Part shown: positions 8,029-14,929 of the stretch, piece after piece
Layout of the letters: each line of letters begins with the position of its first letter
Numbering within the stretch: the first letter of the stretch is position 1
Assembly (NCBI GenBank): GCA_036266975.1
Contig: DATAWZ010000073.1
Location: 1-37,472 of the forward strand
Length of the DNA stretch: 37,472 nt
Direction: 5' to 3'
Source: DATAWZ01 sp036266975
GTDB lineage: Bacteria > Actinomycetota > Thermoleophilia > Solirubrobacterales > Solirubrobacteraceae
Notes under the pieces: model-generated
The model's input: the letters and a program-made list of their open reading frames with translations, nothing else
What the model was told of the DNA's origin: nothing
The model's database searches: none
Program-made: the position numbers and the translations under genes

Positions 8029-9207
8029 ATGCCCAAGACCGTGATCCTCGGCTCCGCCCGCACCCCGATCGGAAAGCTTGGCGGGGGCCTGTCCTCGCTC
8101 GACGCGACCGCGCTCGGCGGCATCGCCATGAAGGCCGCCCTGGAGCGCGCCGAGGTCGCCCCCGAGCAACTCGACCACATCGTGATGGGCCAGGTCCTGC
8201 AGGCCGGCCAGGGACAGATCCCCTCCCGTCAGGCGCAGATCAAAGCCGGCATCCCCAGGGAGACCTCCTCGGAGACGATCAACAAGGTGTGCGCCTCGAG
8301 CGTGCGCGCGGTCGGCCTGCTCGACAACGCGATCCGCGCGGGCGAGGTCCAGGTCGGCCTCGGCGGCGGCATGGAGTCGATGTCGGCGGCGCCCTACCTG
8401 GTGCCCCAGGCCCGGTTCGGCTACCGGATGGGCGACGCCAAGATGCTCGACGCGATGGTCCACGACGGCCTGACCAACCCGTTCTCGGGCAAGCAGATGT
8501 TCGTCGAGGCGACCGAGATCGGCGACGAGCTCGAGATCACCCGCGCGGACCTCGACCGCTGGGCGCTGCGCTCGCACGAGCTGGCGATCAAGGCCACCGA
8601 CGAGGGTCGCCTGCCCGACGAGATCGTCCCGGTCACGATCAGCTCGCGCAAGGGCGACACGGTCGTCGAGGTCGACGAGGCGCCGCGCCGGGACTCCACG
8701 CTGGAGAGCCTGGCCAAGCTCCCGGGCCTGATGGGCAAGGAGGGCTCGCACACCGCGGGCAACTCCCCGGGCGTCAACGACGGCGCCGGCGCGATCGTCG
8801 TCTCCAGCGAGGAGTGGGCCAAGGCCAACTCGCGCCGGGCGCTCGCGACGGTCGTCGCCCAGGCCCAGGTCGCCGACGACTTCCCCTACCTCGCGCGCAC
8901 GCCGGCCAACGCCGCCAAGAAGGCGCTGGAGAAGGCGGGCCTGAAGGCGCAGGACATCGACCTGTGGGAGATCAACGAGGCGTTCGCGTCGGTCACGCTC
9001 AACTCGATCCGCATGCTCGGCATCGAGGAGGACAAGGTCAACGTGAACGGCGGCGCGGTCGCGCTGGGGCATCCGATCGGCGCCTCGGGCGCGCGGATCA
9101 TCGGGTCGCTCGTGCTCGAGCTGAACCGTCGCGGCGGCGGGTTGGGCTGTGTGGCCATCTGCTCGGGCGGTGGGCAGGGGGACGCGCTGATCCTCGAGGT
9201 CGCCTGA
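8029..9207 (+). CDS. acetyl-CoA C-acetyltransferase (thiolase)
   Basis: This thiolase condenses two acetyl-CoA or cleaves 3-ketoacyl-CoA. All catalytic residues are visible: acylated Cys88 in 'NKVCASSVRAVG', His348 in 'GHPIGASGAR' and Cys378 in 'AICSGGGQGDA'. The 392-residue length is normal for the family. A biosynthetic-type acetyltransferase is likelier than a long-chain FadA because of the 'GQVLQAGQGQIPSRQA' and 'GGGMESMSAAPY' segments, but this is inference. ATG 8029 has AAGGAG 11 bases upstream. The HAD gene follows immediately, and the nearby etf and mutase genes suggest acyl-CoA metabolism or ketoacyl degradation. Confidence 0.92.
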   Translation: MPKTVILGSARTPIGKLGGGLSSLDATALGGIAMKAALERAEVAPEQLDHIVMGQVLQAGQGQIPSRQAQIKAGIPRETSSETINKVCASSVRAVGLLDNAIRAGEVQVGLGGGMESMSAAPYLVPQARFGYRMGDAKMLDAMVHDGLTNPFSGKQMFVEATEIGDELEITRADLDRWALRSHELAIKATDEGRLPDEIVPVTISSRKGDTVVEVDEAPRRDSTLESLAKLPGLMGKEGSHTAGNSPGVNDGAGAIVVSSEEWAKANSRRALATVVAQAQVADDFPYLARTPANAAKKALEKAGLKAQDIDLWEINEAFASVTLNSIRMLGIEEDKVNVNGGAVALGHPIGASGARIIGSLVLELNRRGGGLGCVAICSGGGQGDALILEVA

Positions 9208-9209
9208 CC

Positions 9210-10007
9210 CTGCCGGCCAAGGGGGACCCGCCGGACGCCGGGACGCGCGGGCAGCCCGCGGCGTTCTTCGACCTCGACCGGACCCTGATGGCGGGGTCCT
9301 CGGGCATCCACTTCGCGCGAGCCGCGTTCTCGAGCGGGCTGATCAGCCACCGGCGGATGGCCGGCGACGTGCTCGAGAACCTGCGCTTCCGGCTCGTCGG
9401 CTCGACCGACGAATGGGCGCACGAGGTCAGCGACCGCATCGCCCGGCTGATCGAGGGCGTGCCGGTGCGCGACCTGCAGCGACTCACGCCGCAGGTGCTC
9501 GCCGGCGTCCTGCCGCGCCTGTACCCGCAGATGCTCCAGCGCGCCTGGGCCCACCAGGACGCCGGCCTGCCCGTCTACATCTGCACGGCCGCCCCGCAGG
9601 AGATGGCCGACCTGCTCGCGCTGGTCACCGGACTCGACGGCGGCATCGGCTCGCGTTCGGAGGTCGTCGCCGGCCGCTACACCGGTCGCCCCGACGGACC
9701 CTTCAACTACCGCGAGGGCAAGGCCCAGCGACTGCGCGAGCTCGCCGCGCGTGAGGGCCTCTCGCTGCCCGACTCGTTCGCCTACTCGGACTCCGAGTCC
9801 GATCTGCCGATGCTGCGCGCCGTCGGCCACCCGATCGTCGTCAATCCCGACCCGCAGCTCGCCCGCGTCGCCCGCGAGGAGGGTTGGCAGGTCCTGCGCT
9901 TCGACCCGCTCGGGCGGCGGCTGAAGATCGGCGCCGGGCTGCTGGCGGCCGGCGCATTCGGCGCCGCGGCGCGGCTGCTGACGGTGAGCCGCACCAGCGC
10001 ACGCTAG
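9210..10007 (+). CDS. HAD-superfamily phosphatase, subfamily IB (SerB/CicA-like), CTG start
   Basis: This is a phosphomonoesterase-like protein of about 265 residues. Motif I 'FFDLDRTLM' (Asp21, Asp23), the motif II region 'VYICTAAPQEM', a lysine in 'YREGKAQRL' and motif IV 'YSDSESDLPML' are all present, so it should be active. The class includes phosphoserine phosphatases and lysophospholipid or glycerol-phosphate phosphatases. A C-terminal 'IGAGLLAAGAFGAAARLL' could be a membrane-anchoring helix. No ATG, GTG or TTG precedes motif I in this frame. The best start is CTG 9210 with GAGGT at 9196-9200 (9-base spacer), or CTG 9204 overlapping the thiolase stop. ATG 9289 would remove the catalytic aspartates. 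Confidence 0.78.
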   Translation: MPAKGDPPDAGTRGQPAAFFDLDRTLMAGSSGIHFARAAFSSGLISHRRMAGDVLENLRFRLVGSTDEWAHEVSDRIARLIEGVPVRDLQRLTPQVLAGVLPRLYPQMLQRAWAHQDAGLPVYICTAAPQEMADLLALVTGLDGGIGSRSEVVAGRYTGRPDGPFNYREGKAQRLRELAAREGLSLPDSFAYSDSESDLPMLRAVGHPIVVNPDPQLARVAREEGWQVLRFDPLGRRLKIGAGLLAAGAFGAAARLLTVSRTSAR

Positions 10008-10082
10008 TCACCGGCCTGTCCGCGCGGGTGATCGCGGTCCTTTCCTGTAAGAATGGCCCCGTCCGTCCTGAGCGACCGCTTC

Positions 10083-10502
10083 ATGGCATCGACCGCCCCC
10101 CCGCAGCAGAAGATCCGCGTCGTCGTGGCCAAGCCCGGCCTCGACGGGCACGACCGCGGGGCGAAGATCATCGCGCGCGCCCTGCGCGATGCGGGGATGG
10201 AGGTGATCTACACCGGCCTGCACCAGACCCCCGAGCAGATCGTCGAGACCGTGATCCAGGAGGATGCCGACGCCGTCGGGCTGTCGATCCTCTCCGGTGC
10301 GCACATGACGCTGGTTCCGCGCATCGTCGAGCTGCTGCGCGAACAGGACGTGAACGACGTGCTGATCACCGTCGGCGGGACGATCCCGACCGACGACATC
10401 GCCGAGCTGAAGGAGCTCGGGGTGGCGGAGGTGTTCACGCCCGGCGCGTCGACCCAGGAGATCATCGACTTCATCCGCGGTGCCGTGCGCCGGCGCGACT
10501 GA
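10083..10502 (+). CDS. cobalamin-binding subunit of methylmalonyl-CoA mutase (stand-alone B12 domain)
   Basis: The ~139-residue protein is a single B12-binding Rossmann-like domain: 'VVVAKPGLDGHDRGAK' carries the DxHxxG motif with His23, the lower axial cobalt ligand. 'GLSILSGAHMTLVPRI' and 'ITVGGTIPTDD' follow the family pattern. It should pair with a separate large TIM-barrel subunit to interconvert methylmalonyl-CoA and succinyl-CoA. The large subunit is not in the window. I prefer ATG 10083 because homologous sequence begins there. ATG 10053 adds ten residues that look non-conserved, and TAAGAAT at 10048-10054 resembles a -10 box that would suit the later start. MeaB at 4.1 kb is its natural chaperone. 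Confidence 0.87.
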   Translation: MASTAPPQQKIRVVVAKPGLDGHDRGAKIIARALRDAGMEVIYTGLHQTPEQIVETVIQEDADAVGLSILSGAHMTLVPRIVELLREQDVNDVLITVGGTIPTDDIAELKELGVAEVFTPGASTQEIIDFIRGAVRRRD

Positions 10503-10618
10503 GCGACCGGCCCGCACGTCCGCACGCGCAGCCGAGGCCGGCGTCGCGCGGGGCCGTGTCGCGCGCGCCGCTCCACCGCAGTGAGAAACCCGTCGTCGAA
10601 CGTCCGGAAGCCCGTCGA

Positions 10619-10649
10619 TTGACTGATCAGTCAACCAGATGGGTACGAT
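10619..10649 (+). promoter_or_regulatory. perfect 16-bp palindromic operator over the etf promoter
   Basis: Bases 10619-10634 form the perfect palindrome TTGACTGATCAGTCAA. Its first half supplies a -35-like TTGACT, and TACGAT (10644-10649) can serve as a -10, although the 19-base spacer is long. The size and symmetry are typical of TetR-family operators, several of which control fatty-acid and acyl-CoA oxidation genes. No regulator gene is adjacent. It sits 46 bases upstream of the etfB start. Confidence 0.62.
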
Positions 10650-10679
10650 AAGCCGGACAGAACCCAAGGAGGACCGAAG

Positions 10680-11471
10680 GTGAAGATTTGCGTCCTGGTG
10701 AAGGAAGTCCCGGACGCCGCCGTCGAGAAGCGCATCAACCCCTCGACGGGGCGTATGGACCGAGCCGGCGAGAAGAACCTGAATCCCTATGACACGCACG
10801 CCATCGAGGCCGCGATGCAGATCCGCGAGGGGGGCGCCGTGGAGGTCGACGAGATCGTCGCCGTGACCATGGGCCCGTCGACCGCGGTCCGCGCGCTGCA
10901 CAAGGCCGTCTCGCTGGGCGCCGACCGCTCGGTGCACCTGACCGACGACGCGCTCGCCGGCTCCGATGTCGCCAGCACCGGCTACGCGCTCGCCCAGACC
11001 CTGGCGACCGAGAGCCCCGACCTCGTCCTGCTCGGCCAGCAGTCCGACGACGGCGAGTGCTACACGATCGGCGCGGTCGTCGCCGACCACCTCCAGATGC
11101 CCTCGCTCACCCAGGTGATCAAGATGGACGTCGAGGAGGGCAAGCTCAAGTGCGAGCGCCAGGCCGAGTACGGCTACGACACGGTCGAGATCGGCCTGCC
11201 GGCCGTCATCTCCGTGGGTGACGCGATCAACGAGCCGCGCTACCCGTCGCTGAAGGCGATCATGGGCGCCAAGAAGAAGCCGCTGGACACCAAGGCCATC
11301 GGCGACGTCGACGTCGCGGCCGACCGCGTCGGCGAGGCCGGCTCGCAGGTCCAGTGCGGCGACTTCCACGCCCCGCCGGCCAAGGCGGGCGGCACGATCA
11401 TCGAGGACGAGGACACGAACGAGACAGTCGAGAAGATCGTCGCGTGGCTCGACGAAAGGAAGCTGATCTAG
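10680..11471 (+). CDS. etfB: electron transfer flavoprotein beta subunit
   Basis: The AMP-binding, smaller subunit of ETF collects electrons from acyl-CoA dehydrogenases. The 263-residue protein begins 'MKICVLVKEVPDA', and has 'NPYDTHAIEAAMQI', 'ALAQTLATESPDLVLLGQQSDD' and the recognition-loop region 'LPAVISVGDAINEPRYPSLKAIMGAKKK', all typical of EtfB/FixA. GTG 10680 is preceded by an excellent AAGGAGG (10666-10672) with a 7-base spacer. The etfA start follows the stop with no gap. The palindrome upstream implies regulated expression, probably with fatty-acid or branched-chain acyl-CoA use. Confidence 0.94.
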   Translation: MKICVLVKEVPDAAVEKRINPSTGRMDRAGEKNLNPYDTHAIEAAMQIREGGAVEVDEIVAVTMGPSTAVRALHKAVSLGADRSVHLTDDALAGSDVASTGYALAQTLATESPDLVLLGQQSDDGECYTIGAVVADHLQMPSLTQVIKMDVEEGKLKCERQAEYGYDTVEIGLPAVISVGDAINEPRYPSLKAIMGAKKKPLDTKAIGDVDVAADRVGEAGSQVQCGDFHAPPAKAGGTIIEDEDTNETVEKIVAWLDERKLI

Positions 11472-12440
11472 ATGGCCGACATCCTCGTCTATGCCCTGCA
11501 CTACGAGGGCGCGATCAACAAGAACTCCCTCGGCGCCGTCACCGAGGCCGCGCGTCTGGCCGGCGAGATCGGCGGCGAGGCCCACGCGGTCCTGGTCGGC
11601 GAGGGCATCTCCGACGATCTCGCCGCCTCGCTGGGCAACTACGGCGTGAGCAAGGTCTTCCGGGTCAGCGGCCCGGACGGGCTCGCCCAGCCGGTGGTCG
11701 ACGCGATGGCCCACATCATGGAGTCCGGCGGTCATCAGTACGCGCTGTTCGGTGGCGGCCTGCTCGGCTTTGAGATCGGCGCCGGCCTGGCCGCGCGCCT
11801 GAGCGCCGGCGTGACGATGGAGGTCACCGCGGTGCGCGTCGAGGACGGCAAGCTCGCCGCCGAGCGTCCGATCCTCGGCGACTCCTCGATCTCGATCTCG
11901 CGCTACAAGAGCCGCGGGATCATCATCGGGCGCCTGAACGCGTTCGAGGCCAAGGAGAGCGGCGGCTCGGCGAGCGTCGAGGACGTCACCGTCGACTTCT
12001 CGGAGTTCTCCACCCGCCCGAACCTGCTGATCCGCGGCGAGCAGCGCGGCGCCGACGTGAACATCGAGGACGCCGACGTGCTCGTGGCCGGCGGTCGCGG
12101 CCTGGGCAAGCCCGAGGGCTTCAAGCTCGCCGAGGACCTCGCCGAGGTCTTCGGCGGGGCCGTCGCCGCGACGCGCGCCGTCGTGGACGCCGGCTGGTAC
12201 CCGTATGCGGCTCAGATCGGCCAGACGGGTAAGACCGTCTCACCGAAGCTGTACATCGCCGTCGGGATCTCCGGCGCGATCCAGCACAAGGTCGGCATGC
12301 AGAGCTCGGAGAACATCGTCGCGATCAACAAGGACGCCAACGCGCCCATCTTCGAGTTCTCCGACCTCGGGATCGTCGGGGACCTGAACAAGATCCTCCC
12401 CAAGCTCACCGAGGCCGTGAAGGCCAAGAAGGCCGGGTAG
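11472..12440 (+). CDS. etfA: electron transfer flavoprotein alpha subunit
   Basis: This is the FAD-carrying subunit of ETF, 322 residues. The C-terminal FAD domain is evident: 'VLVAGGRGLGKPEGFKLAEDLA', 'VVDAGWYPYAAQIGQTGKTV', 'YIAVGISGAIQHKVGMQSSE' and 'IVAINKDANAPIFEFSDLGIVGD'. The N-terminal half (residues 1-190) is the ETF alpha/beta-like domain. ATG 11472 begins directly after the etfB stop, and the ETF-QO ATG lies 4 bases after this stop. The three genes therefore form one transcription unit delivering electrons to quinone. Confidence 0.95.
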   Translation: MADILVYALHYEGAINKNSLGAVTEAARLAGEIGGEAHAVLVGEGISDDLAASLGNYGVSKVFRVSGPDGLAQPVVDAMAHIMESGGHQYALFGGGLLGFEIGAGLAARLSAGVTMEVTAVRVEDGKLAAERPILGDSSISISRYKSRGIIIGRLNAFEAKESGGSASVEDVTVDFSEFSTRPNLLIRGEQRGADVNIEDADVLVAGGRGLGKPEGFKLAEDLAEVFGGAVAATRAVVDAGWYPYAAQIGQTGKTVSPKLYIAVGISGAIQHKVGMQSSENIVAINKDANAPIFEFSDLGIVGDLNKILPKLTEAVKAKKAG

Positions 12441-12444
12441 CACC

Positions 12445-14181
12445 ATGAGCGGGCACAACGGCAAGGCGAGCACGGTGCCGCTGGCGTACCCGCCTCCGGT
12501 CGATCCGCAGGCCGAGTTCATCAAGCGCGGCCTCGATCCCGAGGAGGAGCTGATCGACGTCGGCGTGGCGATCGTCGGTGGAGGGACCGCGGGCCTAGCC
12601 TGCGCGAACCGGCTGCTGCAACTGCTGGCCGACGACGAGGAGCTGATGGAGCGCCTCGGCGAGGTGCCGGTGGCGGTCATCGAGAAGGCCAAGACGTGTG
12701 GCGGGCACAACCTCTCGGGCGCGGTCATGCGGCCGGGACCGCTGCAGGAGCTGTTCGGAGACCTCACCCGGGAGCAGTGGCGTGAGCTCGGCTTCGCCTT
12801 CGGCGAGGTCACCAAGGAGGCGGTGTACCTCACGCCGACCTCGAAGATGAAGCTGCGGATCCCGACGCCGCCATCGTTCAAGAACCACGGCAACGAGGTC
12901 ATCTCGGTCTCCGCGCTGGCGCGCTACCAGCAGCAGCAGGCCGAGGACGCCGGCGCCTACATCCTCACCGAGACCGCGGCCACGCAACTCGTGGTCGACG
13001 ACGGTGTGGTCGTAGGCGTGCGCTCCGGCGACAAGGGGCGCGGCAAGGACGGCGAGCCGCTGGGCAACTTCGAGCCCGGCACCGACATCAAGGCCCACGT
13101 GACCGTGCTCGCCGAGGGCTGCTGGGGTCATCTGACCGGCGCGGCGATCAAGGAGTTCGACCTGGGCGAGAACCGCGAGCCGCAGGTCTGGGAGCTCGGG
13201 GTCAAGGAGGTCTGGAAGGTCCCCAAGCCGCTCGACCGCCTGATCCACACGATGGGCCCCTGGCCGCTGAAGATCTCCTCCAGGTACGGGCAGATCGGTG
13301 GCACCTGGCTCTATCCGATGACCAACAACAAGGGCGAGCACATGGTCTCGATCGGGTTCGTCGTCGAGCTCGAGTACGCCGACGCGACGACCTCGGCCCA
13401 CGACCTGCTGCAGACCTTCAAGACTCATCCGTTCGTGAGGGGGATCCTCGAGGGCGGCGAGCGCGTGGCCTGGGGCGCCAAGGCGCTGCCGGGCGGCGGC
13501 TACTGGTCGATGCCCAAGCTCTCCATGCCGGGAGCGCTGCTCGTCGGCGACTCCGGCGGGATGGTCGACACGATGGCGCTCAAGGGCGTGCACCACTGCA
13601 TCAAGTCGGGCATGCTCGCCGCCGATTCGATCTACGCCGCGCTGCGGCGCGGCAGCACCGACCTGACCGCCTACGAGGAGGCGATCGACAACTCGAGCGT
13701 CGGCCGGGAGCTGTGGGAGGTCCGCAACGCCCGCCAGCCGCTCCAGAAGGGACTGCTGTTCGGCGGTCCGCTGAGTGGGATCCAGCAGATCACCAAGGGC
13801 AAGCTGCCCGGGCGCCAGGAGTGGCACCGCAACGACAGCAAGCCGATGTTCATCGGCAAGACCGCCGAGCGCTACGTCAAGCCAGACGGTAAGTACACCT
13901 TCGACAAGCTCTCCTCGGTCTACATCACCGGCAACGCGACGCGCGACGACGCGCCCAACCACATCCGGGTGCAGAAGCACGTGCCACGCGAGATCGCCGA
14001 GACCTGGCGCTGGATGTGCCCGGCGGGGGTGTACGAGATCCCCGACGACGCGCCCGAGAAGGGCCCAGTCGACGTGATCGTCAACTACACAAACTGCGTG
14101 CAGTGCGGCGCGATCACCGCCAAGGGGGGCCGGCTGACGACCCCCGAGGGTGGCGACGGGCCGCTGTACCAGCTGACCTGA
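12445..14181 (+). CDS. electron transfer flavoprotein:quinone oxidoreductase (ETF-QO, FixC-like) with an incomplete Fe-S motif
   Basis: This peripheral membrane flavoprotein passes electrons from ETF to the quinone pool; it is 578 residues. Seen: the FAD-binding 'VAIVGGGTAGLACANRL' (GGGTAG 45-50), 'EKAKTCGGHNLSGAVM', the 'GDSGGMVDTMALKGVHHCIKSG' flavin segment and a C-terminal ferredoxin-like end. In known ETF-QOs four cysteines bind a 4Fe-4S cluster, one in CPAxVYE and three in CxxCxxC. Here Cys525 ('CPAGVYEI'), Cys551 and Cys554 ('NCVQCGAITAKGG') are present, but position 557 is Ile. The protein may hold a 3Fe-4S or alternatively liganded cluster, or none. Its stop runs straight into the first palindromic repeat. 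Confidence 0.9.
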   Translation: MSGHNGKASTVPLAYPPPVDPQAEFIKRGLDPEEELIDVGVAIVGGGTAGLACANRLLQLLADDEELMERLGEVPVAVIEKAKTCGGHNLSGAVMRPGPLQELFGDLTREQWRELGFAFGEVTKEAVYLTPTSKMKLRIPTPPSFKNHGNEVISVSALARYQQQQAEDAGAYILTETAATQLVVDDGVVVGVRSGDKGRGKDGEPLGNFEPGTDIKAHVTVLAEGCWGHLTGAAIKEFDLGENREPQVWELGVKEVWKVPKPLDRLIHTMGPWPLKISSRYGQIGGTWLYPMTNNKGEHMVSIGFVVELEYADATTSAHDLLQTFKTHPFVRGILEGGERVAWGAKALPGGGYWSMPKLSMPGALLVGDSGGMVDTMALKGVHHCIKSGMLAADSIYAALRRGSTDLTAYEEAIDNSSVGRELWEVRNARQPLQKGLLFGGPLSGIQQITKGKLPGRQEWHRNDSKPMFIGKTAERYVKPDGKYTFDKLSSVYITGNATRDDAPNHIRVQKHVPREIAETWRWMCPAGVYEIPDDAPEKGPVDVIVNYTNCVQCGAITAKGGRLTTPEGGDGPLYQLT

Positions 14182-14350
14182 TCAGAGGGTGGCGCAGCCG
14201 ACCGAAGAGGTCGGCGAGCCGGGCCCCTCTGCGATTTGATCAGAGGGTGGCGCAGCCGACCGAAGAGGTCGGCGAGCCGGGCCCCTCTGCGATTTGATCA
14301 GGGGTGGCGCAGCCGACCGAGAGGTCGGCGAGCCGGGCCCCTCTGCGATT
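14179..14350 (+). repeat. three tandem copies of a 58-bp unit containing a covarying palindrome (copies A, B, C)
   Basis: Units begin at 14179, 14237 and 14295, each starting TGATCA. The cores are 14184-14230, 14242-14288 and 14300-14344. The core reads AGAGGGTGGCGCAGCC, then GACC-GAAGA-GGTC, then GGCGAGCCGGGCCCCTCT. It folds as an outer stem (AGAGGG/CCCTCT, GGC/GCC) carrying a 7-bp inner stem GCCGACC/GGTCGGC. Copy C has lost two single bases. The first unit starts on the TGA stop codon of the ETF-QO gene. Copy C is followed by TTTTTAA, so it may also terminate transcription. Confidence 0.88.
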
Positions 14351-14353
14351 TTT
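14300..14353 (+). terminator. possible intrinsic terminator of the etf operon (copy C plus T tract)
   Basis: The GC-rich hairpin of the third repeat unit is followed after five bases by a run of five T (14349-14353). It lies between the ETF-QO stop and the convergent reductase stop, which suits a terminator. Copies A and B have only three T after them. Confidence 0.45.
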
Positions 14354-14355
14354 AA

Positions 14356-14928
14356 TCACCCCCGCAGCGCGCGCAGGGCGCTCTCGAAGCGAACGAGCTC
14401 GTCGAGCACCTGCGCCGCGGCCTGCTCCATCGTCTCGTTGGGCTGCAGCACGCGGCTCTCATCCAGGAACTGCGCCACGAAGGGGATCGACACCGCCGGT
14501 CCGATCGCGTGCATCTGCAGGGCGCCGACTACCTGCTTGGCCATCTGCACGGCGCGCGTGCCGGCCGACACGCCCCCGTAGCTGACGAACGCGACCGGCT
14601 TGTGGGCCCACTCGACGTTCAGGAAGTCGAGCGCGTTCTTCAGTGGCGCGTTGATCCCGTAGTTGTATTCGGGCATCACCAGCGCGAAGGCGTCGGCCGC
14701 GGCCACGCGGGCGCTCCAGCGCTTGGTGTGCTCGTGTTGGTAGCGCTGCAGTCGCGGGTGTTCGGGTTCATCCAGGAACGGCAGGTTGATCTCGGCGAGG
14801 TCGGCGACGTCGATCTCGAAGCCGCCGTGGGCCCGCGCGCGCTCGGCGAACCAACGGGCGACCGGCAGCCCGACGCGCCCCGGGCGGGTGCTGGCGATGA
14901 TGATCTGAAGGGTCGGCATCGGCCGCAC
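14356..14928 (-). CDS. NADPH-dependent FMN reductase (flavodoxin-like fold)
   Basis: The 190-residue protein has the FMN-phosphate loop 'IIASTRPGRVGLPVARWF' near its N-terminus, the conserved 'VMPEYNYGINAPLKNALDFL' (about residues 80-100) and 'VSYGGVSAGTRAV'. These mark the SsuE/ArsH/azoreductase-like NADPH:FMN oxidoreductases, which reduce free flavin or quinones. The start may be ATG 14928 or the ATG three codons later (14919), which gives a more typical 'MPTLQIIIAS' beginning. It converges on the etf operon, with the tandem repeats between them, and begins right beside the stop of the secreted propeller protein, likely as one transcript. Confidence 0.86.
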   Translation of the reverse strand: MRPMPTLQIIIASTRPGRVGLPVARWFAERARAHGGFEIDVADLAEINLPFLDEPEHPRLQRYQHEHTKRWSARVAAADAFALVMPEYNYGINAPLKNALDFLNVEWAHKPVAFVSYGGVSAGTRAVQMAKQVVGALQMHAIGPAVSIPFVAQFLDESRVLQPNETMEQAAAQVLDELVRFESALRALRG

Positions 14929-14929
14929 C

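Noticed and set aside
14184..14230. Integron attC-like site
   Set aside because: No R/L box core (GTTRRRY/RYYYAAC) and no integrase or cassette array.
14179..14350. CRISPR-like tandem repeats
   Set aside because: Three adjoining units with no variable spacers and a palindromic core; the same core occurs singly elsewhere. No cas genes.
14294..14585. Small open frames through the tandem repeats
   Set aside because: They arise from the repeat itself and read antisense into the reductase gene; no ribosome site or family resemblance.
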